This document shows, piece after piece, positions 1 through 5,271 of a stretch of DNA of 5,271 nucleotides (positions are counted from its first letter, which is position 1; each line of letters starts with the position of its first letter). The notes below the pieces were generated by a model. The model saw nothing but the letters and a program-made list of their open reading frames with translations, searched no databases and had not been told where the DNA came from. The DNA comes from Gammaproteobacteria bacterium (GTDB taxonomy: Bacteria; Pseudomonadota; Gammaproteobacteria; Xanthomonadales; Xanthomonadaceae): NCBI GenBank assembly GCA_012510865.1, contig JAAZHF010000008.1, forward strand, positions 1 to 5,271. Direction: 5' to 3'. A program made the position numbers and the translations under genes.

Positions 1-189
1 GAACTCCGCGCGGCGCGACTCCAGGGTCGAAAGCACGCGCTGGCGGTTGTCGAGCACCAGCTTGCTGGGCGACTCGCCCTGCATCACGGCGGAGGGGGCG
101 GCGGCCTGCGACTGCGCCTGCGCCGCGAACGGCGCCGCGGCGAGCACGGCCGTGGCCAGCACCAGGGGGATCAGGGGACGGAAGGTCAT
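1..189 (-). CDS. mlaC: MlaC, periplasmic phospholipid-binding carrier (N-terminal 63 codons only)
   Basis: MlaC is the soluble periplasmic carrier that moves phospholipid between the MlaFEDB complex in the inner membrane and MlaA at the outer membrane. The window holds the first 63 codons; the frame is open at the left edge, so the missing C-terminal part (the family is about 200 residues) is a window cut, not a truncation. The protein starts MTFRPLIPLV and has a clear Sec signal peptide: a short basic n-region, a hydrophobic stretch at about residues 6-22, and a likely cleavage after Ala-Gln-Ala at about residue 25. A Gln/Ala-rich linker follows, then an amphipathic stretch (SPSKLVLDNRQRVLSTLE, about 41-58) like the first helix of Ttg2D/MlaC proteins. 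The ATG at 189 overlaps the mlaD stop as ATGA and has GGAG 8 nt upstream. Identity rests on the signal peptide, this helix and operon position directly after mlaD. Confidence 0.88.
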   Translation of the reverse strand, partial: MTFRPLIPLVLATAVLAAAPFAAQAQSQAAAPSAVMQGESPSKLVLDNRQRVLSTLESRRAEF

Positions 190-734
190 TGCATGGGCTC
201 CGCGGGGGACGGGGTGACGCTTGCGGGGTCGTCGCCGGCCGGGGCCGGGTCGGGGGCGCCGGCACCATCCTGGCCACCGCCGCTGAACATGTACTTGCCG
301 ACCATCTGGATCAGGTCGACGGCGGGCTGGGTGTAGACCAGCTCCTCGCCGGGCTGGAACACCTCCAGGTCGCCGCCCGGCTGCAGGCCGACGTAGCTTT
401 CGCCGAGCAGGCCGCCGGTGAGGATCTGGGCGCCGGTGTCGATCGGGATCTCGTCGAAGCGCGAGTCGATCGCCAGGGTGACGATGGTGTCGAACTTCAC
501 CGGATCAAGGTCGATCGCCGCCACGTGGCCGATGGTCACGCCGCCGATCTTCACCGGCGCGTTGGGGCGCAGCTGGCCCAGGTTGGTGAAGCGCGCGGTG
601 AGCTCGTAGGTGTCGCGCGCGAAGCCGAACTTGCCGTTGGTCGAAGCGACCGCCAGCACCAGCACGGAGGCAAGCGCCAGCAGCAGGAAGGCGCCTACGG
701 CGAACTCGAGCCTTGGGCCACGGGATGTATTCAT
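186..734 (-). CDS. mlaD: MlaD, MCE-domain subunit of the Mla phospholipid transporter
   Basis: MlaD is anchored in the inner membrane and forms a hexameric periplasmic ring through which phospholipid passes between MlaE and MlaC. The product is 182 aa, almost the length of E. coli MlaD (183). One N-terminal membrane segment spans about residues 10-31. A single MCE domain covers about 42-121, with the family pattern FTNLGQLRPNAPVKIGGVTIG (47-67, shown here by its ends FTNLG and IGGVTIG), the TGGLLGESYVGL segment (106-117) and a closing Gly-Gly. Residues 138-150 (AVDLIQMVGKYMF) match the hydrophobic helix that lines the pore in E. coli MlaD. The tail from 151 is rich in Gly, Ala, Pro and Asp and is probably disordered, as in E. 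coli. The ATG at 734 lies 7 nt after the mlaE stop; the stop overlaps the mlaC start. A single MCE domain and this neighbourhood exclude the longer PqiB and LetB proteins. Confidence 0.96.
   Translation of the reverse strand: MNTSRGPRLEFAVGAFLLLALASVLVLAVASTNGKFGFARDTYELTARFTNLGQLRPNAPVKIGGVTIGHVAAIDLDPVKFDTIVTLAIDSRFDEIPIDTGAQILTGGLLGESYVGLQPGGDLEVFQPGEELVYTQPAVDLIQMVGKYMFSGGGQDGAGAPDPAPAGDDPASVTPSPAEPMQ
198..201 (-). promoter_or_regulatory. Ribosome binding site of mlaC, inside the end of mlaD
   Basis: On the minus strand the sequence reads GGAG, 8 nt before the ATG at 189. It lies in the last codons of mlaD. With the ATGA stop/start overlap, it supports this start and suggests translational coupling of mlaC to mlaD. 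Confidence 0.6.
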
Positions 735-741
735 GGGGACG

Positions 742-1491
742 TCACCGGAACAGCAGCGCGGAAAGGACGAAGTTGAACATCAGCACCAGCAGCGAGGCGT
801 TGACGACGGCGCGGGTGGTCGCCACCGAGGTGCCTTCGATGGTCGGTTCGGCGTGGAAGCCGACGTAGGACGCGACCAGCGCGGCGGTGCCGCCGAACAC
901 CGCCGACTTCAGGAACGCGACCAGGAAGTCGTCGCGGAAGTCGACCGCGTCGCGCATGATCTGCCAGAAGGTCCCGTTCTCCACGCCCAGCACCTGCACC
1001 GCCTCGAACCAGCTGGCGGCCAGCGCGAGGCTGACGAAGAACGCGGCCAGCAGGGGCACGCAGATGACCGCAGCCCAGAAGCGCGGCGCGACCGCCTTGG
1101 CGACCGGGTCGATCGCCATCAGGCCCAGGGCCTGGATCTGGTCGGTCGCGCGCATCAGCGCCAGTTCGGCCGCGATCGAGGAGCCGGCACGGCCGATGAA
1201 CAGCAGCGCGGTCAGCACCGGCGCCAGCTCGCGGTACAGGCCCAGGCCGATCAGCAGGCTGACCTGGTTGGAGGCGCCGTAGGTCTCGAGCGCGCGGTAG
1301 CCGAGCAGGGTCAGGGACAGGCCGACGAAGGCACCGCCGACGGCGATGATCGGCAGCGAGCGGGCGCCGATCTTGTAGATCTCGCGCAGCAGCTCGCCGA
1401 AGAAGTCGGCGGTCGGCCGCGACGCCGCGAACACCGACAGCGAGAACAGGCCGGCGCGGCCGAGCGAGCGGGTGCTGGAGACGAAGGCCAT
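742..1491 (-). CDS. mlaE: MlaE, permease subunit of the Mla phospholipid ABC transporter
   Basis: MlaE is the inner-membrane permease of the MlaFEDB complex; it couples MlaF ATP hydrolysis to phospholipid movement into or out of the MlaD ring. The product is 249 aa (E. coli 260). Features in order: an N-terminal amphipathic interfacial segment (about 8-22, LGRAGLFSLS), hydrophobic segments at about 46-66, 76-102, 138-162, 192-212 and 228-248, and the family's most conserved block at 88-120, including RELAPVLTALLFIGRAGSS and then ELALMRATDQI. The DPVAKAVAPRFWA stretch (128-140) and the near-terminal ATTRAVVNASLLVL (224-237) also match MlaE. I chose the ATG at 1491 because it overlaps the mlaF stop by one base (TGATG), has GGAG 7 nt upstream and gives the normal family start. 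The same frame stays open far upstream without a stop, but that part is an out-of-frame reading of mlaF. Confidence 0.97.
   Translation of the reverse strand: MAFVSSTRSLGRAGLFSLSVFAASRPTADFFGELLREIYKIGARSLPIIAVGGAFVGLSLTLLGYRALETYGASNQVSLLIGLGLYRELAPVLTALLFIGRAGSSIAAELALMRATDQIQALGLMAIDPVAKAVAPRFWAAVICVPLLAAFFVSLALAASWFEAVQVLGVENGTFWQIMRDAVDFRDDFLVAFLKSAVFGGTAALVASYVGFHAEPTIEGTSVATTRAVVNASLLVLMFNFVLSALLFR
744..748 (-). promoter_or_regulatory. Ribosome binding site of mlaD, overlapping the mlaE stop
   Basis: The minus strand reads GGTGA, complementary to the 3' end of 16S rRNA (UCACC), 9 nt before the mlaD ATG at 734. Its last bases are also the TGA stop of mlaE (744-742), so ribosomes ending mlaE would sit on this site. 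It is a weaker and less usual form than GGAG. Confidence 0.45.
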
Positions 1492-2327
1492 CAGCGGGCT
1501 CCGGCGGAGACGGGCGCGGCGGCGGGTCGGGCGGCCTGGGCCGACGCGGGATCGAAGGCAATGGGACCATCGGGCTCGCCGCGCAGGAACTGGCGCAGCA
1601 GCGGGTCCGGGCTGGCCTCGAGTTCGGCCGGCGTGCCGGTGAAGACGATGCCGCGGTTGGCGGTCACCAGCACCTGGTCGGCGATCGGCAGGGTCTCGCG
1701 CACGTGGTGGCTGACGATGATGCTGGTCAGGCCAAGGGTGGCGTTGAGGCGCGCGATGAGCGACATGATCACGCCCGAGGCGATCGGATCGAGCCCGGTC
1801 AACGGCTCGTCGTAGAGCATCAGCGGCGGATCGAGCGCGATCGCGCGGGCCAGGGCCACGCGCCGCGCCATGCCGCCGGAGAGCTCGCGCGGATACAGGT
1901 CCACCGCGGTGCGCAGGCCGACGGCGTGCAGCTTCATCAGCACCAGCTGCTCGATCACCGGCGGCGGCAGCTTCGTGTGCGCGCGTAGCGGCAGGGCCAC
2001 GTTCTCGCCGGCGGTGAGGTCGGTGAGCAGGCCGTTGCCCTGCAGCAGCACGCCGATGCCCTTGCGCAGCGCGAGCCGCTCGCGGTGGCGGCGCGGCCCG
2101 GGCCGGCCGAAGACCTCGACCGTGCCTGCGGCCGGCACCAGCTCGCCGGTGATCGCGGCCAGCAGGGTCGACTTGCCGCTGCCGGAGGGCCCGAGGATGG
2201 CGGTGATGCTTCCGCGCGGCACCTGCAGTTCGAGCCCGTCGAGGATCGTGCGCGCACCGCGGTCCAGGCGCACGCCGGAGAGGCGGACGGCGGGGACGTT
2301 CGATGCGGGCTGCACGGCGTGGGGCAT
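1491..2327 (-). CDS. mlaF: MlaF, ATPase subunit of the Mla phospholipid ABC transporter
   Basis: MlaF is the cytoplasmic ATPase that powers the MlaFEDB complex. The product is 278 aa (E. coli 269). All ABC motifs are present: Walker A GPSGSGKST at 46-54, Q-loop Gln96, signature LSGGM at 149-153, Walker B LMLYDEP at 169-175 with Glu174 as catalytic base, D-loop GLDP at 178-181, and switch His207 in IIVSHH. The MlaF-specific stretch LPLRAHTKLPPPV (112-124), MKLHAVGLR (131-139) and GGMARRVALARAIAL (151-165) closely match E. coli MlaF and separate it from generic ABC ATPases. The C-terminal DGPIAF (253-258) also matches, but the tail after it is Ala/Pro-rich. It is the first gene of the operon. 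The ATG at 2327 gives about 17 residues before the first strand, near the family norm; no strong Shine-Dalgarno precedes it, so the exact start is less sure than the identity. Confidence 0.97.
   Translation of the reverse strand: MPHAVQPASNVPAVRLSGVRLDRGARTILDGLELQVPRGSITAILGPSGSGKSTLLAAITGELVPAAGTVEVFGRPGPRRHRERLALRKGIGVLLQGNGLLTDLTAGENVALPLRAHTKLPPPVIEQLVLMKLHAVGLRTAVDLYPRELSGGMARRVALARAIALDPPLMLYDEPLTGLDPIASGVIMSLIARLNATLGLTSIIVSHHVRETLPIADQVLVTANRGIVFTGTPAELEASPDPLLRQFLRGEPDGPIAFDPASAQAARPAAAPVSAGAR
1499..1502 (-). promoter_or_regulatory. Ribosome binding site of mlaE, inside the end of mlaF
   Basis: GGAG on the minus strand, 7 nt before the ATG at 1491, within the last codons of mlaF. 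It decides the mlaE start against the longer upstream reading of the same frame and fits coupled translation. Confidence 0.65.
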
Positions 2328-2403
2328 GGGCTCGGGGGACCGGGAGGCAGAACCGGCGAAGCATCGTCCATGGCGGCTGAACGCGGACGGAGCCGGCGCC
2401 GCG

Positions 2404-2409
2404 ATTATC
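2404..2409 (-). promoter_or_regulatory. Weak candidate -10 box for the mla operon
   Basis: The minus strand reads GATAAT, five of six bases of the sigma-70 -10 consensus and one of the few AT-rich spots here. It lies 76 nt upstream of the mlaF start. At the usual 17-nt spacing there is no TTGACA-like -35; that position falls in the GTAG end of the neighbouring REP. This is a guess from base pattern only. Confidence 0.25.
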
Positions 2410-2421
2410 GCCGATCCGTCC

Positions 2422-2445
2422 CTGTAGGAGCGGCTACAGCCGCGA
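2422..2445 (+). repeat. REP unit 1, GTAG-headed hairpin
   Basis: GTAG at 2424-2427 is followed by the stem GCGGC (2430-2434), loop TACA and GCCGC (2439-2443), then GA. It is the forward copy of the inverted pair. Confidence 0.8.
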
Positions 2446-2492
2446 ATGCCTTATCGGGATGATCCGTTCCAGCGCGGATCGTGGGGGTGCGG

Positions 2493-2516
2493 TCGCGGCT
2501 GTAGCCGCTCCTACAG
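2493..2516 (-). repeat. REP unit 2, inverted GTAG-headed hairpin
   Basis: This is the exact reverse complement of unit 1: stem GCGGC (2495-2499), loop TGTA, GCCGC (2504-2508), with the GTAG head on the minus strand at 2514-2511. It ends 52 nt before the recC start and so may lie in the recC leader or promoter. Confidence 0.8.
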
Positions 2517-2568
2517 AGTCGGGGGGTGGGTATCGGCGGGTGCGACGGGGCTCCGGCATCATGGCGGC

Positions 2569-5271
2569 ATGGCACAGGGGATCCCGGGCGACTTCCGCCT
2601 CTACCACTCCAACGCGCGCGAGGCGCTGGCCGGCATCCTCGCCGACCTGCTGCGCGCGCCGGTGCCGCCGGAGCGCCTGCTCGAGCCGGAGGTGGTGCTG
2701 ATCCCGCAGGTGGCGATGCGGCGCTGGCTGCAGGCCACGCTGGCCGCGGCGCACGGGGTGGCCGCGAACATCGACTTCCTCACGCCGGGTGAATTCGTGG
2801 GCCAGGTGCTGGCGGCCAACCTCGGGCCCGCGGAGGGCGAGCTGGACGCAGGGACGCTGCACTGGCGGCTGTACGCGGCGCTGCGCGAGCCCGCGCTGCT
2901 GGGGCTGCCGGCACTCGCGGCGATTGCCGCGCACGTCGACGGCGGCGACCCGCTGCGCGCCTGGGCGCTGGCCGGCGAACTGGCCGCGGTGTTCGAGAAG
3001 TACCAGGCCTGGCGCCGCGACTGGCTGCTGCGCTGGGAGGCCGGCGCCGATCCCGACGATCCGCAGGCGATCCTGTGGCGGCACGTCGCGCGCGGCCGCG
3101 TGCACCGCGCGCGCCGCATCCAGGACTACCTGGACCGCTTCGAAGCGCCCGACGCGCCCCTGCCCGCGGGCATGCCGGCGCGGCTGTCGGCCTTCGCCAC
3201 GCTCAACGTCTCGCCCGACGTGCTGCGCGTGGTGGCCACGCAGGCGCGCGTGGGCACGCTGCACTGTTTCGTGCCCTCGCCCTCGGAGGCCTACTGGGGC
3301 GACCTGCAGCGCATGCGCGCGGTGCCCGAGGCCGAACTCGCCACCGAGGGCGCACTGCTGGCCGGCGGCGAGAACCGGCTGCTGCAGGCCTGGGGCGCGG
3401 CCGGCGTGGACTTCATGCGCCTGGTGGGCAACTACGAGGTGATGCACGCCTCGGCCGAGCTGCGCGCCCACGCCGATCCGGCCGATGGCGGCGGCCCGCT
3501 GCGGGGCAGCCTGCTGCGGCGGATGCAGTCGGACGTGTTCCACCGCCGCGGCGAGCCGGGCTTCCCGAAGCGCGAGGCCGTGGACCGCACCGATCCCAGC
3601 CTGCAGCTGCACGCCTGCCACACGCGGCTGCGCGAGCTGCAGGTGCTGCGCGACCAGCTGCGCGCACTGTCCGACGACGAGCGCTTCGATCCGCCGCTGC
3701 AGCCGCGCGAGGTCGCGGTGCTGGCGCCGGACATCGATCCCTACCTGCCCTACCTCGGCGCGGTGTTCGGCGACCGCGGCGGGGACGACACCATCCCCTA
3801 CGCGCTGGCCGACGCCAGCCCGCTGGCCAACGAGCCGCTGGCCGAAGTGTTCCTGCGCCTGCTGGCGCTGCCGGTGTCGCGCTTCGGCCTGCACGAGATC
3901 CTCGACCTGCTGGCCAGCCCGGCGCTCGCCGAGGCCAACGGCCTCGACGCGCCCGCGCTGGAGCGCCTGCAGGCCTGGCTGTCGGAGGCGGGCGCGCGCT
4001 GGGGCCTGGATGCGCAGCATCGCACCCGCTTCGATGCGCCGGAGGACGAGGCCTACACCTGGGCCTTCGCGCTCGACCGCCTGCTGCTCGGTTACGCCAG
4101 CGGCAGCGACGCGCTGGTGCGTGCGAGCGACGGCCACCTCGTCGCGCCCTTGCCGGACCTGGAAGGCGGCGCGCTGGACGCGCTCGACACCCTGCTGCGC
4201 CTGCTGCGCGTGCTGGAGCGCCATGCAGACGTGCTGAGCGAGGCCATGCCGCCGGCGCAGTGGCGCGAGCGGCTGCTGGCGCTGCTCGATGCGCTGCTGC
4301 CGCGGCCGCCGGCCAGCGCCGCCGGGCAGCGCGCGCTCGACCGCCTGCGCACGCTGGTGGATGCGTTCGCGCGCAGCGCCAGCGAGGCCGGCTTCGACGC
4401 ACCGGTGCCGGCCGAAGCCGTGCGCGCGCACTTCGGCGCGGTGCTGGCCGAGGCCGACGTGCGCGCGCCGCTGCTCACCGGCGGCGTCAGCATCGCGCGC
4501 ATGGTGCCGATGCGCCTGCTGCCGTTCCGGGTGATCTGCGTGCTGGGCATGAACGACGCCGAGTTCCCGCGCCGCGATCCCGCCCCCGGCCTCAACCGCC
4601 TCACCGCCGAGCTCGGCACCGGCCGCCGCCGCGCCGGCGACCGCTCCACCCGCGACGACGACCGCTTCCTGTTCCTGCAGCTGTTCACCGCCGCGCAGGA
4701 CGTGTTCTACGTCAGCTGGCAGGGCGCCGACCCGCGTGACGGCAGCCGGCGCGAGCCCTCGGTGCTGGTGTCGGAGCTGATCGACGCCGCCGCCGCGCAG
4801 CACGCGGGCGATGCCAGGGAGGTGGCCGAGGCGCTGGTGGTGCGGCACCCGCTGGAGCCGTTCTCGCCGCAGGCCTTCGGCCCGGCCGACGAGCCGCGCC
4901 GCTTTTCCTACCACGCGCGCTGGCAGCAGGCCGCGGCCGGTGCCGCCGACCGCCGCGTGCCGCTGCCGCCGTGGTTCGAGGCCGAGCCGCTGGCCGATGC
5001 CGAAGCCCCGCCGGAGCTGCCCATCAGCGCGCTGCGCCGCTTCCTGCTGCAGCCGGCCGAGAGCCTGCTCGAACGCATGGGCCTGCGGCTGGTGGAGATC
5101 GAGGCGCACGGCGACGACGTCGAACCGCTGGCCGGGCCGGCGCCAGGGCTTGAGCGCAGCGTGCTGCAGCGTGCGCTGTTCGACGAGCTGCTGGACGGCC
5201 GTGATGACGCCACCATCCACGCCAGCCTGCGCGCGCGCGGCCCGGCGGCGCGGGCCGGCGGCCGCGGCAGC
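2569..5271 (+). CDS. recC: RecC, Chi-reading subunit of the RecBCD helicase-nuclease (first 901 codons)
   Basis: RecC is the non-catalytic scaffold of RecBCD: it splits the DNA duplex, channels the 3' strand and reads Chi during double-strand break repair. The frame has no stop through the right edge; E. coli RecC is 1122 aa, so roughly the last fifth is outside the window. Matches to E. coli RecC include LYHSN (11-15), AANIDF (65-70), VFEKYQAWRRDWLLRWE (141-157), YWGD (242-245), PMRLLPFRVICVLGMND (647-663) and AGDRSTRDDDR (689-699). There is no Walker A motif, as expected for its inactivated helicase-like domains. The last 60 or so residues enter the nuclease-like C-terminal domain. The ATG at 2569 places the YHSN motif about seven residues further in than in E. 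coli; the ATG at 2561 is out of frame. No strong ribosome site is seen. recB and recD, its usual neighbours, may lie downstream. Confidence 0.96.
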   Translation, partial: MAQGIPGDFRLYHSNAREALAGILADLLRAPVPPERLLEPEVVLIPQVAMRRWLQATLAAAHGVAANIDFLTPGEFVGQVLAANLGPAEGELDAGTLHWRLYAALREPALLGLPALAAIAAHVDGGDPLRAWALAGELAAVFEKYQAWRRDWLLRWEAGADPDDPQAILWRHVARGRVHRARRIQDYLDRFEAPDAPLPAGMPARLSAFATLNVSPDVLRVVATQARVGTLHCFVPSPSEAYWGDLQRMRAVPEAELATEGALLAGGENRLLQAWGAAGVDFMRLVGNYEVMHASAELRAHADPADGGGPLRGSLLRRMQSDVFHRRGEPGFPKREAVDRTDPSLQLHACHTRLRELQVLRDQLRALSDDERFDPPLQPREVAVLAPDIDPYLPYLGAVFGDRGGDDTIPYALADASPLANEPLAEVFLRLLALPVSRFGLHEILDLLASPALAEANGLDAPALERLQAWLSEAGARWGLDAQHRTRFDAPEDEAYTWAFALDRLLLGYASGSDALVRASDGHLVAPLPDLEGGALDALDTLLRLLRVLERHADVLSEAMPPAQWRERLLALLDALLPRPPASAAGQRALDRLRTLVDAFARSASEAGFDAPVPAEAVRAHFGAVLAEADVRAPLLTGGVSIARMVPMRLLPFRVICVLGMNDAEFPRRDPAPGLNRLTAELGTGRRRAGDRSTRDDDRFLFLQLFTAAQDVFYVSWQGADPRDGSRREPSVLVSELIDAAAAQHAGDAREVAEALVVRHPLEPFSPQAFGPADEPRRFSYHARWQQAAAGAADRRVPLPPWFEAEPLADAEAPPELPISALRRFLLQPAESLLERMGLRLVEIEAHGDDVEPLAGPAPGLERSVLQRALFDELLDGRDDATIHASLRARGPAARAGGRGS

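Larger units (their letters stand above)
2422..2516. repeat. Inverted REP pair (BIME-like element)
   Basis: Two 24-nt units, 2422-2445 and 2493-2516, are exact reverse complements of each other (24 of 24) and are separated by 47 nt. Each carries a GTAG tetranucleotide head and a GC-rich hairpin. The GTAG heads point outward and the hairpins inward. A further 6-bp stem, GATCCG at 2461-2466 with CGGATC at 2475-2480, sits between them, so the whole stretch can fold as one branched hairpin. GTAG-headed REPs (SMAG elements in Stenotrophomonas, and similar repeats in other Xanthomonadaceae and Pseudomonas) are scattered in many copies by RAYT transposases acting in trans; membership in that family is inferred from form. 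No T-tract follows, so it is not a typical intrinsic terminator. Confidence 0.82.
2328..2568. other. Divergent intergenic region between mlaF and recC
   Basis: This 241-nt gap lies between two genes transcribed away from each other, so it should hold promoters for both. The mlaF side (2328-2421) has one weak -10-like box. The middle (2422-2516) is taken up by a pair of inverted REP hairpins. The recC side (2517-2568) is only 52 nt, G-rich, and shows no clear promoter box or strong Shine-Dalgarno. I saw no small gene with a convincing start and ribosome site, and no LexA-like operator. Confidence 0.8.

Noticed and set aside
610..1815. Long plus-strand frame opposite mlaD, mlaE and mlaF.
   Set aside because: It is antisense to three well-conserved genes, low-complexity (Gln/Arg/Ala/Asp-rich), and has no supporting start signals.
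2422..2516. Intrinsic transcription terminator.
   Set aside because: The hairpins are GC-rich, but no T-tract follows on either strand and the element lies upstream of both genes, not after one.
2561..2563. Alternative recC start at the ATG 8 nt upstream.
   Set aside because: It is in a different frame from the RecC protein; only the ATG at 2569 leads into the YHSN motif.
3720..4282. Three copies of GCTGGCGC, the reported Pseudomonas syringae Chi, on the recC strand (3720-3727, 3861-3868, 4275-4282).
   Set aside because: They arise from CTG GCG and CTG GCG-like Leu-Ala codon pairs in a Leu/Ala-rich GC-rich gene; the local count carries no weight without a genome background.
3075..4739. A 554-codon plus-strand frame within recC, and several shorter ones.
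   Set aside because: These are out-of-frame readings of recC with Arg/Ala/Pro-rich products and no recognisable motif; RecC conservation lies only in the frame of the ATG at 2569.
4353..5095. Three copies of the E. coli Chi octamer GCTGGTGG on the recC strand (4353-4360, 4833-4840, 5088-5095).
   Set aside because: Each is a Leu-Val codon pair (CTG GTG) after a G-ending context, which is common with this codon usage. Only genome-wide statistics could show functional Chi.
2434..5220. A 928-codon open frame on the minus strand, antisense to nearly all of recC.
   Set aside because: It is a shadow of recC. Very GC-rich codons keep the antisense frame free of stops; the product is dominated by Arg, Gln, His, Ala and Gly, matches no family I know, and runs into the REP element. 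The RecC frame has clear conserved motifs.

Overview
The window looks like a chromosomal segment from a GC-rich gammaproteobacterium, most likely Lysobacteraceae/Xanthomonadaceae (Lysobacter, Luteimonas or Pseudoxanthomonas type). The reasons are the very high GC with G/C-ending codons, a gammaproteobacterial Mla operon, a RecC, and a GTAG-headed REP pair of the kind known from Stenotrophomonas and relatives. The taxonomic guess is an inference; no rRNA or marker search was possible.

Positions 1-2327, minus strand, hold an Mla phospholipid-transport operon read right to left: mlaF (ATPase), mlaE (permease), mlaD (MCE-domain periplasmic ring subunit) and the first 63 codons of mlaC (periplasmic lipid carrier), which runs off the left edge. 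The genes are tightly packed: mlaF/mlaE share one base (TGATG), mlaE and mlaD are 7 nt apart, and mlaD/mlaC overlap by 4 nt (ATGA). The order F-E-D-C matches E. coli. MlaF hydrolyses ATP, MlaE and MlaD form the inner-membrane channel, and MlaC shuttles phospholipid between this complex and the outer membrane to maintain lipid asymmetry. mlaB and mlaA are not in the window.

Positions 2328-2568 are a 241-nt divergent intergenic region. It holds a perfect 24-nt inverted repeat formed by two GTAG-headed REP hairpins (2422-2445 and 2493-2516) with a smaller hairpin between them. A weak -10-like box for the mla operon lies on its mlaF side.

Positions 2569-5271, plus strand, are one uninterrupted reading frame: the first 901 codons of recC, the Chi-reading subunit of RecBCD, cut off by the right edge. 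In an alignment from memory with E. coli RecC, several residues lining the E. coli Chi pocket are different. This is the most interesting observation in the window. I saw no previously undescribed multi-gene system here; both gene sets belong to known families.
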